Positions 36,943 through 46,355 of a DNA stretch of 64,000 bases are shown one piece after another. The notes beneath the pieces were generated by a model that saw only the letters and a list, made by a program, of their open reading frames with translations, was not told the DNA's origin and ran no database searches. Numbering within the stretch: position 1 is the stretch's first letter; the number at the start of each line of letters is the position of its first letter. Source of the DNA: Gammaproteobacteria bacterium (GTDB lineage Bacteria > Pseudomonadota > Gammaproteobacteria > GCA-001735895); the NCBI GenBank assembly GCA_024225395.1, contig JAAEMR010000164.1, positions 36,314 through 100,313 on the forward strand. Direction: 5' to 3'. The position numbers and the translations under genes are program-made.

Positions 36943-38613
36943 TTAACGGCGAGAACTGTAATTCGGGTAGGCATCTTTATCGATTAAAATCTCAATCAGG
37001 TTGATACCCTGATTAAAATTTACTTGATCAAATGCTTTTAAACATTCTTCTTCAGTTTCAATTTTCACATGCGAAATACCAAATGATTTTGCCAGCAGAG
37101 AATAATCAGGATTAGTAAAGTCACAATCAAGAAAACGTTGATCGTATTGCTGATGCTGGTTTTTTCTAATCAGCCCCATGGTTTGATTATTAAATAAAAT
37201 AATATTCAATGAGATGTCATAGTTGACCGCCGTCATGATTTCCATTGCACACATTTGAAAGCCACCATCACCTATTATGGCAAAGACCGGTTTGTCGGCT
37301 TTAAATCCGGCACCAATAGCGGCGGGTATTGCATGACCTAAAGAGGATACTCCGGTATTCGGGAAAAATAGATCCTGCAATGAAACCCGGTAAAAATTTT
37401 GCGCAAAAATAATATTGTCATCAAAGATAACAATGCCTTCGGTAAATTTATGTTCCAGCAACGAATAGAATTTTTTTACCAGATCAAACTGCTGGTTAAA
37501 AATTGACTGCCCCTGCGCTACGGCATTGGCCTCAATGGAACTCTTAAACTGTTGAACATCTATGACCTGCTTCTTTTGCAGGCCGTTACTCTGGCAAGTG
37601 TCATACAACAATTGCAGGAAAACACTGATATCAGATTGAATAGCTAAAGTAGCCTTGAAAACTTTTTCGAGTTGCTGTGGATTTTGATCGACCTGAATAA
37701 CCGTCTTGTCTTTCAGCAGGTTTTCATTCCACACATAACTGGTTCTCTCATTAAACCCGGCACCGAGCAGGATAACCAGGTCAGCTTCATCGATGATATA
37801 TTGCATTGCATAACCACCGGAAGTGACTCCCAGACTACCCAGTGATAACGCAGAGCTTTCATCAATGGCGCCTTTACCCTTCAGGCTCGTAGTTACCGGA
37901 ACATTAAGGCATTCACAAAAACGGGTAAGAATGTTTTGCTCATCAGCCTGAACACAACCAGACCCTGCCACAATGACAGGTCGTTTAGCTTCTCTAATCA
38001 ACTCTACACTGCGATTCACCAGAACCTGGGAAATGGGCACTTTGTGCGCGTGAGAAAGGTTACTGATCTGCCCAAGAATAGAGTCATCCACCAGTTCATT
38101 CTGAACATTATAGGGAATACTTAAAACAACGGGACCCGGAATAGCAGCCAGCAACTGTTTAGCCGCCTGGTTAAGTACATTTGCGAGGTAATCCGTGCGT
38201 TCAATTAATTTATGATAACGGGTAACACCCGAAAACAAAGCCGTTTGATCGACACTTCCACCTTCACCTGAACTTTCCTGCAGGCCACCTTTGCCAAAGA
38301 TATGCGTGGGTGCTTCACCGGTGATGGCGATAACCGGTTGCCTGTCTGCGTAAGCATTGGCGATACCGGTAATCAGGTTAGTTGCCCCGGGACCTGCCGT
38401 GGAGATACAAGCTCCAATTTTACCGGTTACACGGGAATAACCACCAGCCATGAAGGCGGCACCCTGCTCATGTTTGACCAGCACCGTTTGAATGGTTGAA
38501 TCGTACAACCCGTCATAAACTGGCAGGATATGTGCACCGGGCATACCAAAAATTGTGTCGACACCCAGACCCTGTAAAAACTTTACGATGACTTCGCTGA
38601 CTTGTACTTTCAT
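36943..38613 (-). CDS. thiamine-diphosphate-dependent enzyme of the acetolactate-synthase superfamily
   Basis: A 556-residue three-domain enzyme. The PYR domain has catalytic Glu49 in VLVKHEQGAAFMAGGYSR and the typical TAGPGATNLITGIANAYADRQP. A central Rossmann domain follows (residues ~190-330). The PP domain has the ThDP motif GDGGFQ...NN (IIGDGGFQMCAME, FNNQTMG). The family includes acetolactate synthases, 2-oxoacid decarboxylases and sulfoacetaldehyde acetyltransferases. No small regulatory subunit or ilvC lies nearby. Its tight pairing with a glycosyltransferase-like gene argues against ordinary branched-chain synthesis. Confidence 0.8.
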   Translation of the reverse strand: MKVQVSEVIVKFLQGLGVDTIFGMPGAHILPVYDGLYDSTIQTVLVKHEQGAAFMAGGYSRVTGKIGACISTAGPGATNLITGIANAYADRQPVIAITGEAPTHIFGKGGLQESSGEGGSVDQTALFSGVTRYHKLIERTDYLANVLNQAAKQLLAAIPGPVVLSIPYNVQNELVDDSILGQISNLSHAHKVPISQVLVNRSVELIREAKRPVIVAGSGCVQADEQNILTRFCECLNVPVTTSLKGKGAIDESSALSLGSLGVTSGGYAMQYIIDEADLVILLGAGFNERTSYVWNENLLKDKTVIQVDQNPQQLEKVFKATLAIQSDISVFLQLLYDTCQSNGLQKKQVIDVQQFKSSIEANAVAQGQSIFNQQFDLVKKFYSLLEHKFTEGIVIFDDNIIFAQNFYRVSLQDLFFPNTGVSSLGHAIPAAIGAGFKADKPVFAIIGDGGFQMCAMEIMTAVNYDISLNIILFNNQTMGLIRKNQHQQYDQRFLDCDFTNPDYSLLAKSFGISHVKIETEEECLKAFDQVNFNQGINLIEILIDKDAYPNYSSRR

Positions 38614-38888
38614 TTTACTGGTAAAATTGAAGAGTATAATTTTTAGTAAAGTGGCTTTACGCCGTTTACATCCTGATCAAAATATTAAATAAAATGGGTG
38701 AACAGGTTTCAATACTCGGTAAATAAAAGGGTGCTATTATGGATTTCAGCCGCTAAAAGGGCAACGTTTTGTTGCAATTAAGCCGGACACCCTGGTGAGC
38801 ATCCTGTCATGTAAATCACCTGAATGAGCGCTATAGACCCCGACACCGCGTTACTTCCGGGCCAATAAACCAGCACCATTAATACCGA
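38614..38888. other. intergenic region with nested inverted repeats
   Basis: GCAAC-GTTTT-GTTGC at 38761-38775 sits inside a longer possible stem GGGTG (38729-38733) / CACCC (38788-38792). Gene-free between two minus-strand genes. It might be a structured leader of the thiamine-enzyme transcript or the 3' end of the FKBP mRNA. No known riboswitch consensus recognised. Confidence 0.35.
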
Positions 38889-39365
38889 TTACTCATTAAT
38901 TCCCAGCAATTCCACATCAAAAATCAGCGTAGAGCCTGGTTCAATTTTTCCTGCACTGCTATTTCCATAGCCCAGATTAGCCGGTATGAAAAGGCGAGTT
39001 TTCTCTCCCACAACCATCAACTGCAATCCTTCGGTCCAGCCCTTAATGACCTGACTCAAACCAAAAGAGATAGACTCTCCCCGTTCGACCGAACTATCGA
39101 ATACCGTACCGTCAATTAAGGTGCCATGATAATGCACCTTAACCCGATCGGAAGCCGATGGATGCTGTGTTCCGCTACCCTGCTGAAGAACCTGATACTG
39201 CAACCCGGAAGCCGTTGTTTTAACGCCTTGCCGCTGACCATTAGATGCGAGGAAGTCTGCACCTTTTGACAGGTTTACCGCCGCGGCTTTTTTTGAATTA
39301 GAAGAGTTCCACAAAAACAGGCCAAGTAAAATTATGGCCACTACTACGATTACTATTTTTAACAC
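38889..39365 (-). CDS. membrane-anchored FKBP-type peptidyl-prolyl isomerase
   Basis: A 158-residue protein. An N-terminal hydrophobic helix (residues 1-19) is an uncleaved anchor or signal. A ~100-residue FKBP domain follows: [38 protein letters not shown] and [10 protein letters not shown], all family hallmarks with active-site aromatics present. Acts on periplasmic proteins by inference. Monocistronic. Confidence 0.92.
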   Translation of the reverse strand: MLKIVIVVVAIILLGLFLWNSSNSKKAAAVNLSKGADFLASNGQRQGVKTTASGLQYQVLQQGSGTQHPSASDRVKVHYHGTLIDGTVFDSSVERGESISFGLSQVIKGWTEGLQLMVVGEKTRLFIPANLGYGNSSAGKIEPGSTLIFDVELLGINE

Positions 39366-39745
39366 TTAATTTTTATACCTCAGATTATGTCATTGCTCAA
39401 ACAAACTTTAATTCACGCAATTATAAATTAAAGAAACTCAACTTTACTATTTTTATCACATGCCTTGCGAGAATAAAAAGGTATCCTTAGTGTTGAACCG
39501 GGAAAACGTAGTAGAGCGTTAAAAGTAGATACAAATAATATATGCTGAACTCATTAAGAATAATTAGTTAGATTCAAGGGCATGCTGTAAAATCTGTGGA
39601 CATAACACTACCCGAAGGTAAAGTCATTGAATCAGGGTTTTCCAGGCTTTGGAGTATCCTTCAGTGTCATACCAGCAACAGACTACGTCGGTGAAAACTC
39701 AATCATCGCGTATTAATATCCACCTTGAATTTGAAACGATTAACT
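39366..39745. other. promoter region upstream of leuB
   Basis: A 380-base gap between divergent FKBP and leuB genes. No gene, RNA or clear leader-peptide attenuator with leucine codons is seen. The region presumably carries both promoters. Confidence 0.4.
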
Positions 39746-40846
39746 ATGAAAAAATATAAAATTGCGTTACTTGATGGCGATGCTATCGGCCCTGAATGTA
39801 TGAGGGAAGCGGTTAAAGTACTAAAAGCCGTGGAAGCACGAAATGATAATATTGAGTTTGACCTGGTGCACGCAGATTTTGGAGCCAGTGCCTATTTCAA
39901 GGTCGGAAACGCTTTCCCTGATGAAACCAGAAAAATCTGTGATGAAGCTGATGCCGTTTTAAAAGGCCCGGTAGGTCTTAGCTATGAAGAAACACAGAAA
40001 ATTCCGGTCGATATGCAACCAGAACGTGGTGCCATTCTACCCTTGCGTAAACACCTCGATACCTATGCGAATCTACGCCCGGTTTCATTACCCAAAAGTC
40101 TTTCCCATTTTTCACCCCTAAAAGCTGAAATTGTCGGTAACGGGATCGATATACTGATCATCCGTGAACTGGTGGGTGGTTTGTATTTTGGTGACAAAGA
40201 AGTCGGAGTCAATGACGATGGCTTACGTTATGTCCGCGAAACGCTTGAATATGATGAAAAACAGATTTCACAGATCATTCATTTTGCTTTCAAACAGGCG
40301 ATGCAGCGTAAAAAAGTTCTGCACAATATTCACAAAAGCAACGTATTGAAATCTAGCGTGCTGTGGAATGAAATTGTCGCTGAAATTGCTCCCCTGTACC
40401 CTGAAGTCGAAGTTAAGCAGCAACTGGTCGATTCCGCAGCAACGCTATTATGCCTCGACCCCGGACAGTTTGACGTGATGGTAATGGAAAATATGTTTGG
40501 TGATATTCTGAGCGACCAGGGTGGCGGAATATTAGGCTCGTTGGGGCTAATGCCTTCTGCCTGCCTGGGTGATAATAAAGCCTATTATGAACCTTCGCAT
40601 GGTTCTGCTCCTGATATCGCGGGTAAAAACATTGCCAATCCTTACTCCATGATCGGTTCAGTGGCAATGATGCTCGAACACAGTTTTGGCATGTTAGAAG
40701 AGTCTAAAAATATCTGGAAAGCGATCCAGAGTGTATATGCGCAGGGTTACTCTACTCCAGATCTGTCAAAACCTGGCAGCGGCGTTAAGATGATTAATAC
40801 CGATGCATTTGGTGACCTGGTTGTTGATGAACTGAACAAACTCTAA
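39746..40846 (+). CDS. leuB: 3-isopropylmalate dehydrogenase
   Basis: NAD-dependent enzyme of leucine synthesis, oxidising 3-isopropylmalate to 2-oxoisocaproate. Features: IALLDGDAIGPE, REL-type segment IIRELVGGLYFG, and the Mg-binding and catalytic stretch VMENMFGDILSDQG. The C-terminal SHGSAPDIAGKNIANP is the NAD-binding HGSAP loop. I take ATG 39746 (MKKYKIALLDGD) rather than the TTG at 39725. It converges on leuA with three bases between stops. Confidence 0.95.
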   Translation: MKKYKIALLDGDAIGPECMREAVKVLKAVEARNDNIEFDLVHADFGASAYFKVGNAFPDETRKICDEADAVLKGPVGLSYEETQKIPVDMQPERGAILPLRKHLDTYANLRPVSLPKSLSHFSPLKAEIVGNGIDILIIRELVGGLYFGDKEVGVNDDGLRYVRETLEYDEKQISQIIHFAFKQAMQRKKVLHNIHKSNVLKSSVLWNEIVAEIAPLYPEVEVKQQLVDSAATLLCLDPGQFDVMVMENMFGDILSDQGGGILGSLGLMPSACLGDNKAYYEPSHGSAPDIAGKNIANPYSMIGSVAMMLEHSFGMLEESKNIWKAIQSVYAQGYSTPDLSKPGSGVKMINTDAFGDLVVDELNKL

Positions 40847-40849
40847 CAG

Positions 40850-42394
40850 TTAATCAGCAGCTAATGACAGCTCGTGTAATTGAAGGTTGATTACACGAGT
40901 TGTTGCCATGATGGCAGCAAAAACCTGGTTCGCATGAACACCTCGTGTTTTTATGGTCTTATGTGCAGTCTTCCAGGTAATAATACACTCGGTTAATGCA
41001 TTGGTATTACCACCACGTGGAATGCGTATCTCAAAGTCTTCCAGCTTGGGCAAAACATAGAAATCAGGCTTAAAGACCTTGGTAATCGCATTCATAAAAG
41101 CATCAAAGCCACCATTGCCTGAGCCAGTAGACTTATGAATTTTACCCTCCAGTTCTACCGCAATGCTCACTGTTGACTCCAGGTTAAGGCCACTGGTAAT
41201 CGAACAATTGATCAATTTTATGTGATGAAAATCGCTGCTCTCCATGACATCGGCAATGATGAAAGGTAAATCATCGGGTGTAATATTTTGTTTGGAGTCC
41301 CCCAGTTTTACAATTCTTTTTAATACTTTTGCCTGGTTCTCAGGTGACAGGCTTAAATCTAGCCTGTCAAGGTTTTTCAGTAATGATGCTTTACCACTCA
41401 TTTTTCCCAGTGCATAAATGCGTTTACGCCCAAATCTTTCTGGACTCAAATGACTTTCGTATAAACCACCCTTGTTATCACCATCGGCATGAATGCCAGC
41501 GGTCTGAGTAAATACATTACTGCCAACAATCGGCGTATTGTCACAAATCCGCTTACCCGAAAAACGTTCAACCATATTACTCAATTCAAATATATGGTGT
41601 TCATTAATCGATAATTTCATACCCATTTTATCTTTCAGTACTACCGCCACCTCAGCCAGTGAGGCATTACCGGCACGCTCACCTAAACAGTTCAGCGTAC
41701 AGTGAATAGCACCAGCGCCTGCCATCACCGCAGCCATCGCATTTGCCGTTGCCAGGCCATAATCATTATGTGGATGAAAGTCAAATTGCTGCCCGGGAAA
41801 TTTTTCCACCATATCACCAATGGCAGCAGTGACTTCAGCCGGAGACATGACTCCAAGAGTATCGGGCAACAAAAAACGCTTTACTCCACAACCTTTTATT
41901 TCGTCCATCAAGCCATAAACATAATCAGGATTATCCTTATATCCATTTGACCAGTCTTCCAGGTACATATTGACGGTAAGCCCTTTGCTTTGAGCATAAC
42001 TAATGGTCTGTTGGATATTACCGGCATGTACGGCCAACTCCTGCCTCAATTGATTGCGACAATGGTTTTCACTGCCCTTGGTCAACAGGTTCAAAGTTCG
42101 CCCACCCGTTTCAAGAATCCAGTCAACACTGCGTTTGTTATCGACAAATCCAAGCACCTCGATACGCTCCAGGTAACCTTCATCAGCTGCCCAGGCATTG
42201 AGTGTTGTCACCGCCTCTTTTTCACCGTCAGATACGCTGGCCGAGGCGACTTCAATACGATCGACTCTCAGCTTTTGCAATAAAGCTTTACCTATATTGA
42301 CCTTTTCACCCGGTGTAAAAGAGACACCTTGCGTTTGTTCACCATCACGCAGGGTAGTATCCATCAATTCAATATTTTGAGATGTTTGAGTCAT
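40850..42394 (-). CDS. leuA: 2-isopropylmalate synthase, LeuA2/citramalate-synthase-like
   Basis: A ~514-residue enzyme condensing 2-ketoisovalerate with acetyl-CoA. DTTLRDGEQTQGVSF is the metal-binding N-terminal HMGL signature. FDFHPHNDYGLATANAMAAV holds the second metal site, and CLGERAGNASL is the family pattern. Residues ~390-510 form the LeuA regulatory domain for feedback by leucine. The wording is closer to the divergent LeuA2/CimA branch than to E. coli LeuA, so citramalate synthesis is an alternative. leuC-leuD just upstream favours leucine. Start set at ATG 42394; a TTG five codons earlier is possible. Confidence 0.85.
   Translation of the reverse strand: MTQTSQNIELMDTTLRDGEQTQGVSFTPGEKVNIGKALLQKLRVDRIEVASASVSDGEKEAVTTLNAWAADEGYLERIEVLGFVDNKRSVDWILETGGRTLNLLTKGSENHCRNQLRQELAVHAGNIQQTISYAQSKGLTVNMYLEDWSNGYKDNPDYVYGLMDEIKGCGVKRFLLPDTLGVMSPAEVTAAIGDMVEKFPGQQFDFHPHNDYGLATANAMAAVMAGAGAIHCTLNCLGERAGNASLAEVAVVLKDKMGMKLSINEHHIFELSNMVERFSGKRICDNTPIVGSNVFTQTAGIHADGDNKGGLYESHLSPERFGRKRIYALGKMSGKASLLKNLDRLDLSLSPENQAKVLKRIVKLGDSKQNITPDDLPFIIADVMESSDFHHIKLINCSITSGLNLESTVSIAVELEGKIHKSTGSGNGGFDAFMNAITKVFKPDFYVLPKLEDFEIRIPRGGNTNALTECIITWKTAHKTIKTRGVHANQVFAAIMATTRVINLQLHELSLAAD
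40871..40899. terminator. 10-bp perfect hairpin within the leuA 3' coding end, after leuB
   Basis: CTCGTGTAAT (40871-40880) and ATTACACGAG (40890-40899) form a perfect stem with a nine-base loop. It lies 24 bases downstream of the leuB stop but inside the convergent leuA coding region. It may act as a 3'-end signal for leuB transcripts. No T run follows. Confidence 0.45.
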
Positions 42395-42440
42395 CAGGTT
42401 TTTGCTCAACGATTAATCCAGTTATGTTTAACAGAACTGG

Positions 42441-43052
42441 TTATTTCCATAACCATGGATGAGTTTGTTGCTGCCGGGCTTCATACTCATCAATTTTATC
42501 GACATTTTGCAAAGTCATGCCAATATCATCCAGGCCTAATAACAGATTCTGTTTGCGGAATTCATCGATATCAAACTTAATAATATTTCCTGAACCAGTA
42601 GTAATGGTTTGCTCGGGTAAATCGATGCTGAAGCTGGTGCCTTCATTACTGTGGATTTCCTGCATCAAGTTATCCAGTTCCTTGCGTGACACTACAATCG
42701 GTAAAATGCCATTTTTGAAACAGTTATTATAAAAAATATCAGCATAACTGGTCGAAATGATGGTATTAAAACCGTAATCTTCGATAGCCCATGGAGCATG
42801 TTCGCGTGAGGAGCCACAACCGAAGTTATCGCCAGTAACCAGAATTTTGGCATTTTTAAACACATCTTTATTCAATTCAAATTCTGCATTATCACTACCA
42901 TCTGCATTAAAGCGCCAATCGTGAAACAGGTGAACACCAAATCCTGAGCGCTCAACCTTTTTAAGAAATTGTTTGGGTATAATCTGATCGGTATCGACGT
43001 TACTGCGATCCATTAACGCGGCAACGCTGGTGTGATTTGTGTAAGGGTTCAT
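42441..43052 (-). CDS. leuD: 3-isopropylmalate dehydratase small subunit
   Basis: A 203-residue small subunit that forms isopropylmalate isomerase with LeuC. VDTDQIIPKQFLKKVERSGFG and GDNFGCGSSREHAPWAIEDYG are diagnostic. I use ATG 43052 (MNPYTNHTSVAAL), preceded by GAGAGA. The longer frame to 43229 reads into leuC out of phase and is not part of the gene. Second gene of leuC-leuD-leuA. Confidence 0.95.
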   Translation of the reverse strand: MNPYTNHTSVAALMDRSNVDTDQIIPKQFLKKVERSGFGVHLFHDWRFNADGSDNAEFELNKDVFKNAKILVTGDNFGCGSSREHAPWAIEDYGFNTIISTSYADIFYNNCFKNGILPIVVSRKELDNLMQEIHSNEGTSFSIDLPEQTITTGSGNIIKFDIDEFRKQNLLLGLDDIGMTLQNVDKIDEYEARQQQTHPWLWK

Positions 43053-43101
43053 ATTTAATCTCTCTGAATTCTGTATGTAGTCTCGGTTATAGTCTGCGTT
43101 T

Positions 43102-44505
43102 TTAAAGCTTTCGGACGTCCACAAACTTTCCAGCTGCCGCCGCTGCCGCTGCCATCGCTGGAGATACCAGGTGGGTTCGACCACCTTTACCCTGACGACC
43201 TTCAAAATTCCGGTTTGAAGTAGAAGCACATCGTTGACCGGGTTTTAACTCATCCCCGTTCATAGCCAGGCACATCGAACAACCCGGCTCACGCCATTGC
43301 CACCCGGATGCCAGAAATATTTCATTCAAACCCTCTTCTTCTGCCTGTTTTTTAACCCAGTAGGACCCGGGCACAACAATTGCTGTCACGCCATCTGCTA
43401 CACTTGTACCTTCGGCCACTTTCGCAGCTGCACGCAGGTCTTCAATACGACCATTGGTACAGGAACCCACAAATACATAATCAATAGAGATATCGGTAAT
43501 ACTGGTATTGGCCTGCAGGCCCATATAATCCAGAGCACCCGCACAGGCTTTTTGCTTTTCATCGTCATCAAACTGCTGAGGGTCAGGTACCTTTCTGTCG
43601 ACCCCTATAACCTGCTCTGGAGAAGTTCCCCAGGTTACCTGCGGAGCAATATCATCTGCTTGAACGGTAATCTCAGTGTCGTATTCAGCACCTTCATCAC
43701 TAACAATGCTTTTCCAGTAAGCCACCGCCTGATCCCAATCTTCACCCTGCGGTGCAAACTCACGCCCCTGCAGAAACTCAAATGTCTTTTCATCCGGAGC
43801 AACCAGGCCTGCTCTGGCACCACTTTCGATTGCCAGGTTACATAAAGTCATTCGACCTTCCATGGATAATTTACTAATTGCATCACCTGCATATTCAATA
43901 ACAAATCCCGTACCACCAGCCGTGCCGATGTGCCCGATGATAGAAAGGGCAATATCTTTAGCGGTACAGTATTCAGATAATGTTCCCACCACATTGACAC
44001 GCATAGTTTTAGATTTTTTCTGACGCAGGGTCTGGCTTGACAATACATGTTCGACTTCTGAAGTGCCAATACCAAAGGCCAATGCTCCAAAAGCACCATG
44101 AGTGGCTGTATGACTATCACCACAAACCACCGTCATTCCCGGGTGAATAAAACCATGTTCGGGTACGACAATATGTATGATGCCGTTGTTCGGGCTATCC
44201 ATGTCGTATAATCTAATGCTGTTATCGGCGCAATTTTTCATCATCGTCTCGACCTGTTTGCGCGCAACAGGATCTTTAATAGGCTGGTCACGATTTATGG
44301 TGGGAACACAATGATCCAGAGTGGCCAGGTTTGCCGCCGTGCGGCGTACAGGCCGCTTTGCATTTCTAAGACCTTCAAATGCCTGGGGGCTGGTCACTTC
44401 ATGAAGCAAATGGCGGTCTATATACAGCATCGGTGCCTGACCTTCAGGCTGGTGCACCAAATGATCATTCCAAATTTTCTCATACATCGTTATTTTCATG
44501 CGCAT
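43102..44505 (-). CDS. leuC: 3-isopropylmalate dehydratase large subunit
   Basis: A 467-residue aconitase-family enzyme. [21 protein letters not shown] and the three cluster cysteines (FVGSCTNGR and GCSMCLAMN) are conserved, so a [4Fe-4S] centre is expected. First gene of the leuCDA group. Start: ATG at 44505, or ATG two codons later (44499), which has AGAGAG at better spacing. Confidence 0.96.
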   Translation of the reverse strand: MRMKITMYEKIWNDHLVHQPEGQAPMLYIDRHLLHEVTSPQAFEGLRNAKRPVRRTAANLATLDHCVPTINRDQPIKDPVARKQVETMMKNCADNSIRLYDMDSPNNGIIHIVVPEHGFIHPGMTVVCGDSHTATHGAFGALAFGIGTSEVEHVLSSQTLRQKKSKTMRVNVVGTLSEYCTAKDIALSIIGHIGTAGGTGFVIEYAGDAISKLSMEGRMTLCNLAIESGARAGLVAPDEKTFEFLQGREFAPQGEDWDQAVAYWKSIVSDEGAEYDTEITVQADDIAPQVTWGTSPEQVIGVDRKVPDPQQFDDDEKQKACAGALDYMGLQANTSITDISIDYVFVGSCTNGRIEDLRAAAKVAEGTSVADGVTAIVVPGSYWVKKQAEEEGLNEIFLASGWQWREPGCSMCLAMNGDELKPGQRCASTSNRNFEGRQGKGGRTHLVSPAMAAAAAAAGKFVDVRKL

Positions 44506-44816
44506 ACTCTCTTTAATTAGTTCTTCTCTAGCGTCAGCCCAATTTCAGGAAATGCAGTATAGCACCCCATAAAATGGTCACTTAATCAATTTTAGGTATT
44601 AAGACATAATATTTTAAAGAACTTTGAATATTGTCTGTTTCGTGAGCAAACACCATGAAAAACTCTAAGAAATATATGTTATCAAAGACATAGCCGCAAA
44701 AATAAATTATTCGCTCCCAATGGTTTAAAATATTGAAAATAGCTATTAAGTGGAAAAATGAAGGTGCAGGTTAACAACTACAGGTGTGTTCTAAGATATG
44801 GCCAGCATCTTCAAAG
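44506..44816. other. gap between leuC and the photolyase operon 3' end
   Basis: 311 bases without a gene. It should hold the leuC promoter (read leftward). A+T-rich, with no strong palindrome or RNA gene seen. Confidence 0.4.
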
Positions 44817-46355
44817 TTATACGATTGTTCCATTTTCCATGTGACTAAAAAATCTGATGCTATCTTCATGAATGGCATTTTGTTTTTCCTTATCCATGCG
44901 ATCATAGGTTTTATACATCATACCGAGCCTGTGATTGGAATTTAAATAATCCCGATTGCGAATCAAAAAATCCCAGTAGAGATAATTAAAGGGACAGGCA
45001 TTCTCGCCATTTTTCCTGGAAACACGGTAATGACATTTTTTGCAGTAATTCGACATTTTATTGATGTAGCTACCGCCTGCTGCATAAGGCTTGCTGGCGA
45101 GGTAGCCACCATCGGCGAATAAGATCATACCGGATACATTAGGCATCTCAACCCATTCGTATGCGTCAGCATAAACAGTCAGGAACCATTCATTGACTTG
45201 TTTAGGTTCAATACCAGCCAGCAAGGCAAAATTACCCAATACCATTAAGCGTTGTATATGATGTGCGTAGGCATTTTTTTCTGTTTCCAGTACGCATTGA
45301 TGCAGGCAGTTCATACGGGTATTCGCATGCCAGTAAAAATCAGGAAGCGCACGGTTTGCGTTAAAGAAATTCACGTCAGCGTAGTCCGGCATGTTGAGCC
45401 AGTATATTCCGCGTACATACTCGCGCCAGCCGATAATCTGGCGGATGAACCCTTCCACTGCATTTAGCGGTGCTTTGCCTTCACGGTATGCATGTTGTGC
45501 TAATTCTACGCATTCAAGGGGTAACAACAGACCGCAATTAAGATAAAAACTGAGGTGAGAATGATACATCCATGGCTCTCCCTCAATCATCGCATCCTGA
45601 TAATCCCCAAAAAACTCGAGACGCTGGTCAATAAAAAGGTTCAAAACTTGTAATGCCTGGTGCCTTGTGACAGCAAAATAAAAAGGCTCCAGAGAGCCAA
45701 AGTGCTCATCAAAACGCTGTTCAACAAGTTCTAAAACCCCATTGGTAATATGATCTGTATCGTTTGTGTAAGGAGGGGGAATATTTAATCCTGCTTTGGG
45801 TGATTTTCTGTTGTCTGCATCATAATTCCATTGACCGCCAATGGGCTTGCCCCCTTCCATTAACAGGTCATATTTTTTTCGCATTTCGCGGTAAAAATAT
45901 TCCATCCGCAACTGCTTTCGATCTTTCGCCCAGGCAGCGAAACTTTCCACAGTGCATAGAAAACGGTTATCGGGTCTAATCTCAACTTGAGTATCAAAAT
46001 CATCTTCCCAATGCGTGATTTCAGTCAGTATCCGGTGTTCTCCCGGATGCGTTACGATTATTTTCTTAATGTTGTGGCGCTTTAATGCCCGGGATACTTC
46101 ACCACGAAAAGATCCCGTATTGTTGTTATCGTCGAGTTTTGTATATTCAACTCTATAGCCAGATTGTTTTAACTCTTGTGCAAAATGACGCATGGCGGAA
46201 AATAAAAAAGCTATCTTCTTTTTATGATGTTTAACATACACGGCTTCATCCCATACTTCACACATGAGGATAATATCTTGCTGTATATCATAACCTTCCA
46301 TGCTGGACATTGAGACTGACAACTGGTCTCCAAGGATAAGCCGCAGGTTACTCAT
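44817..46355 (-). CDS. PhrB-type cryptochrome/photolyase (deoxyribodipyrimidine photolyase-related, Fe-S)
   Basis: A 512-residue FAD protein of the DPRP/FeS-BCP family, whose studied members repair (6-4) photoproducts. N-terminal LRLILGDQLS, FAD-domain YWLNMPDYADVNFFN and VEMPNVSGMILFADGGYLASKPYAAGG (in two parts). Cysteines in MNCLHQC, YCKKC and ACPFN match the four [4Fe-4S] ligands. It overlaps the upstream photolyase gene by four bases (ATGA), so the two are co-translated. Confidence 0.92.
   Translation of the reverse strand: MSNLRLILGDQLSVSMSSMEGYDIQQDIILMCEVWDEAVYVKHHKKKIAFLFSAMRHFAQELKQSGYRVEYTKLDDNNNTGSFRGEVSRALKRHNIKKIIVTHPGEHRILTEITHWEDDFDTQVEIRPDNRFLCTVESFAAWAKDRKQLRMEYFYREMRKKYDLLMEGGKPIGGQWNYDADNRKSPKAGLNIPPPYTNDTDHITNGVLELVEQRFDEHFGSLEPFYFAVTRHQALQVLNLFIDQRLEFFGDYQDAMIEGEPWMYHSHLSFYLNCGLLLPLECVELAQHAYREGKAPLNAVEGFIRQIIGWREYVRGIYWLNMPDYADVNFFNANRALPDFYWHANTRMNCLHQCVLETEKNAYAHHIQRLMVLGNFALLAGIEPKQVNEWFLTVYADAYEWVEMPNVSGMILFADGGYLASKPYAAGGSYINKMSNYCKKCHYRVSRKNGENACPFNYLYWDFLIRNRDYLNSNHRLGMMYKTYDRMDKEKQNAIHEDSIRFFSHMENGTIV

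Noticed and set aside
36943..38613. Ordinary acetolactate synthase (ilvB) for branched-chain amino acids
   Set aside because: No ilvN or ilvC nearby and the gene is coupled to a glycosyltransferase-like gene; kept as superfamily call only.
43297..43845. 182-residue plus-strand ORF opposite leuC
   Set aside because: Antisense shadow: leuC on the other strand is a complete, motif-rich enzyme.
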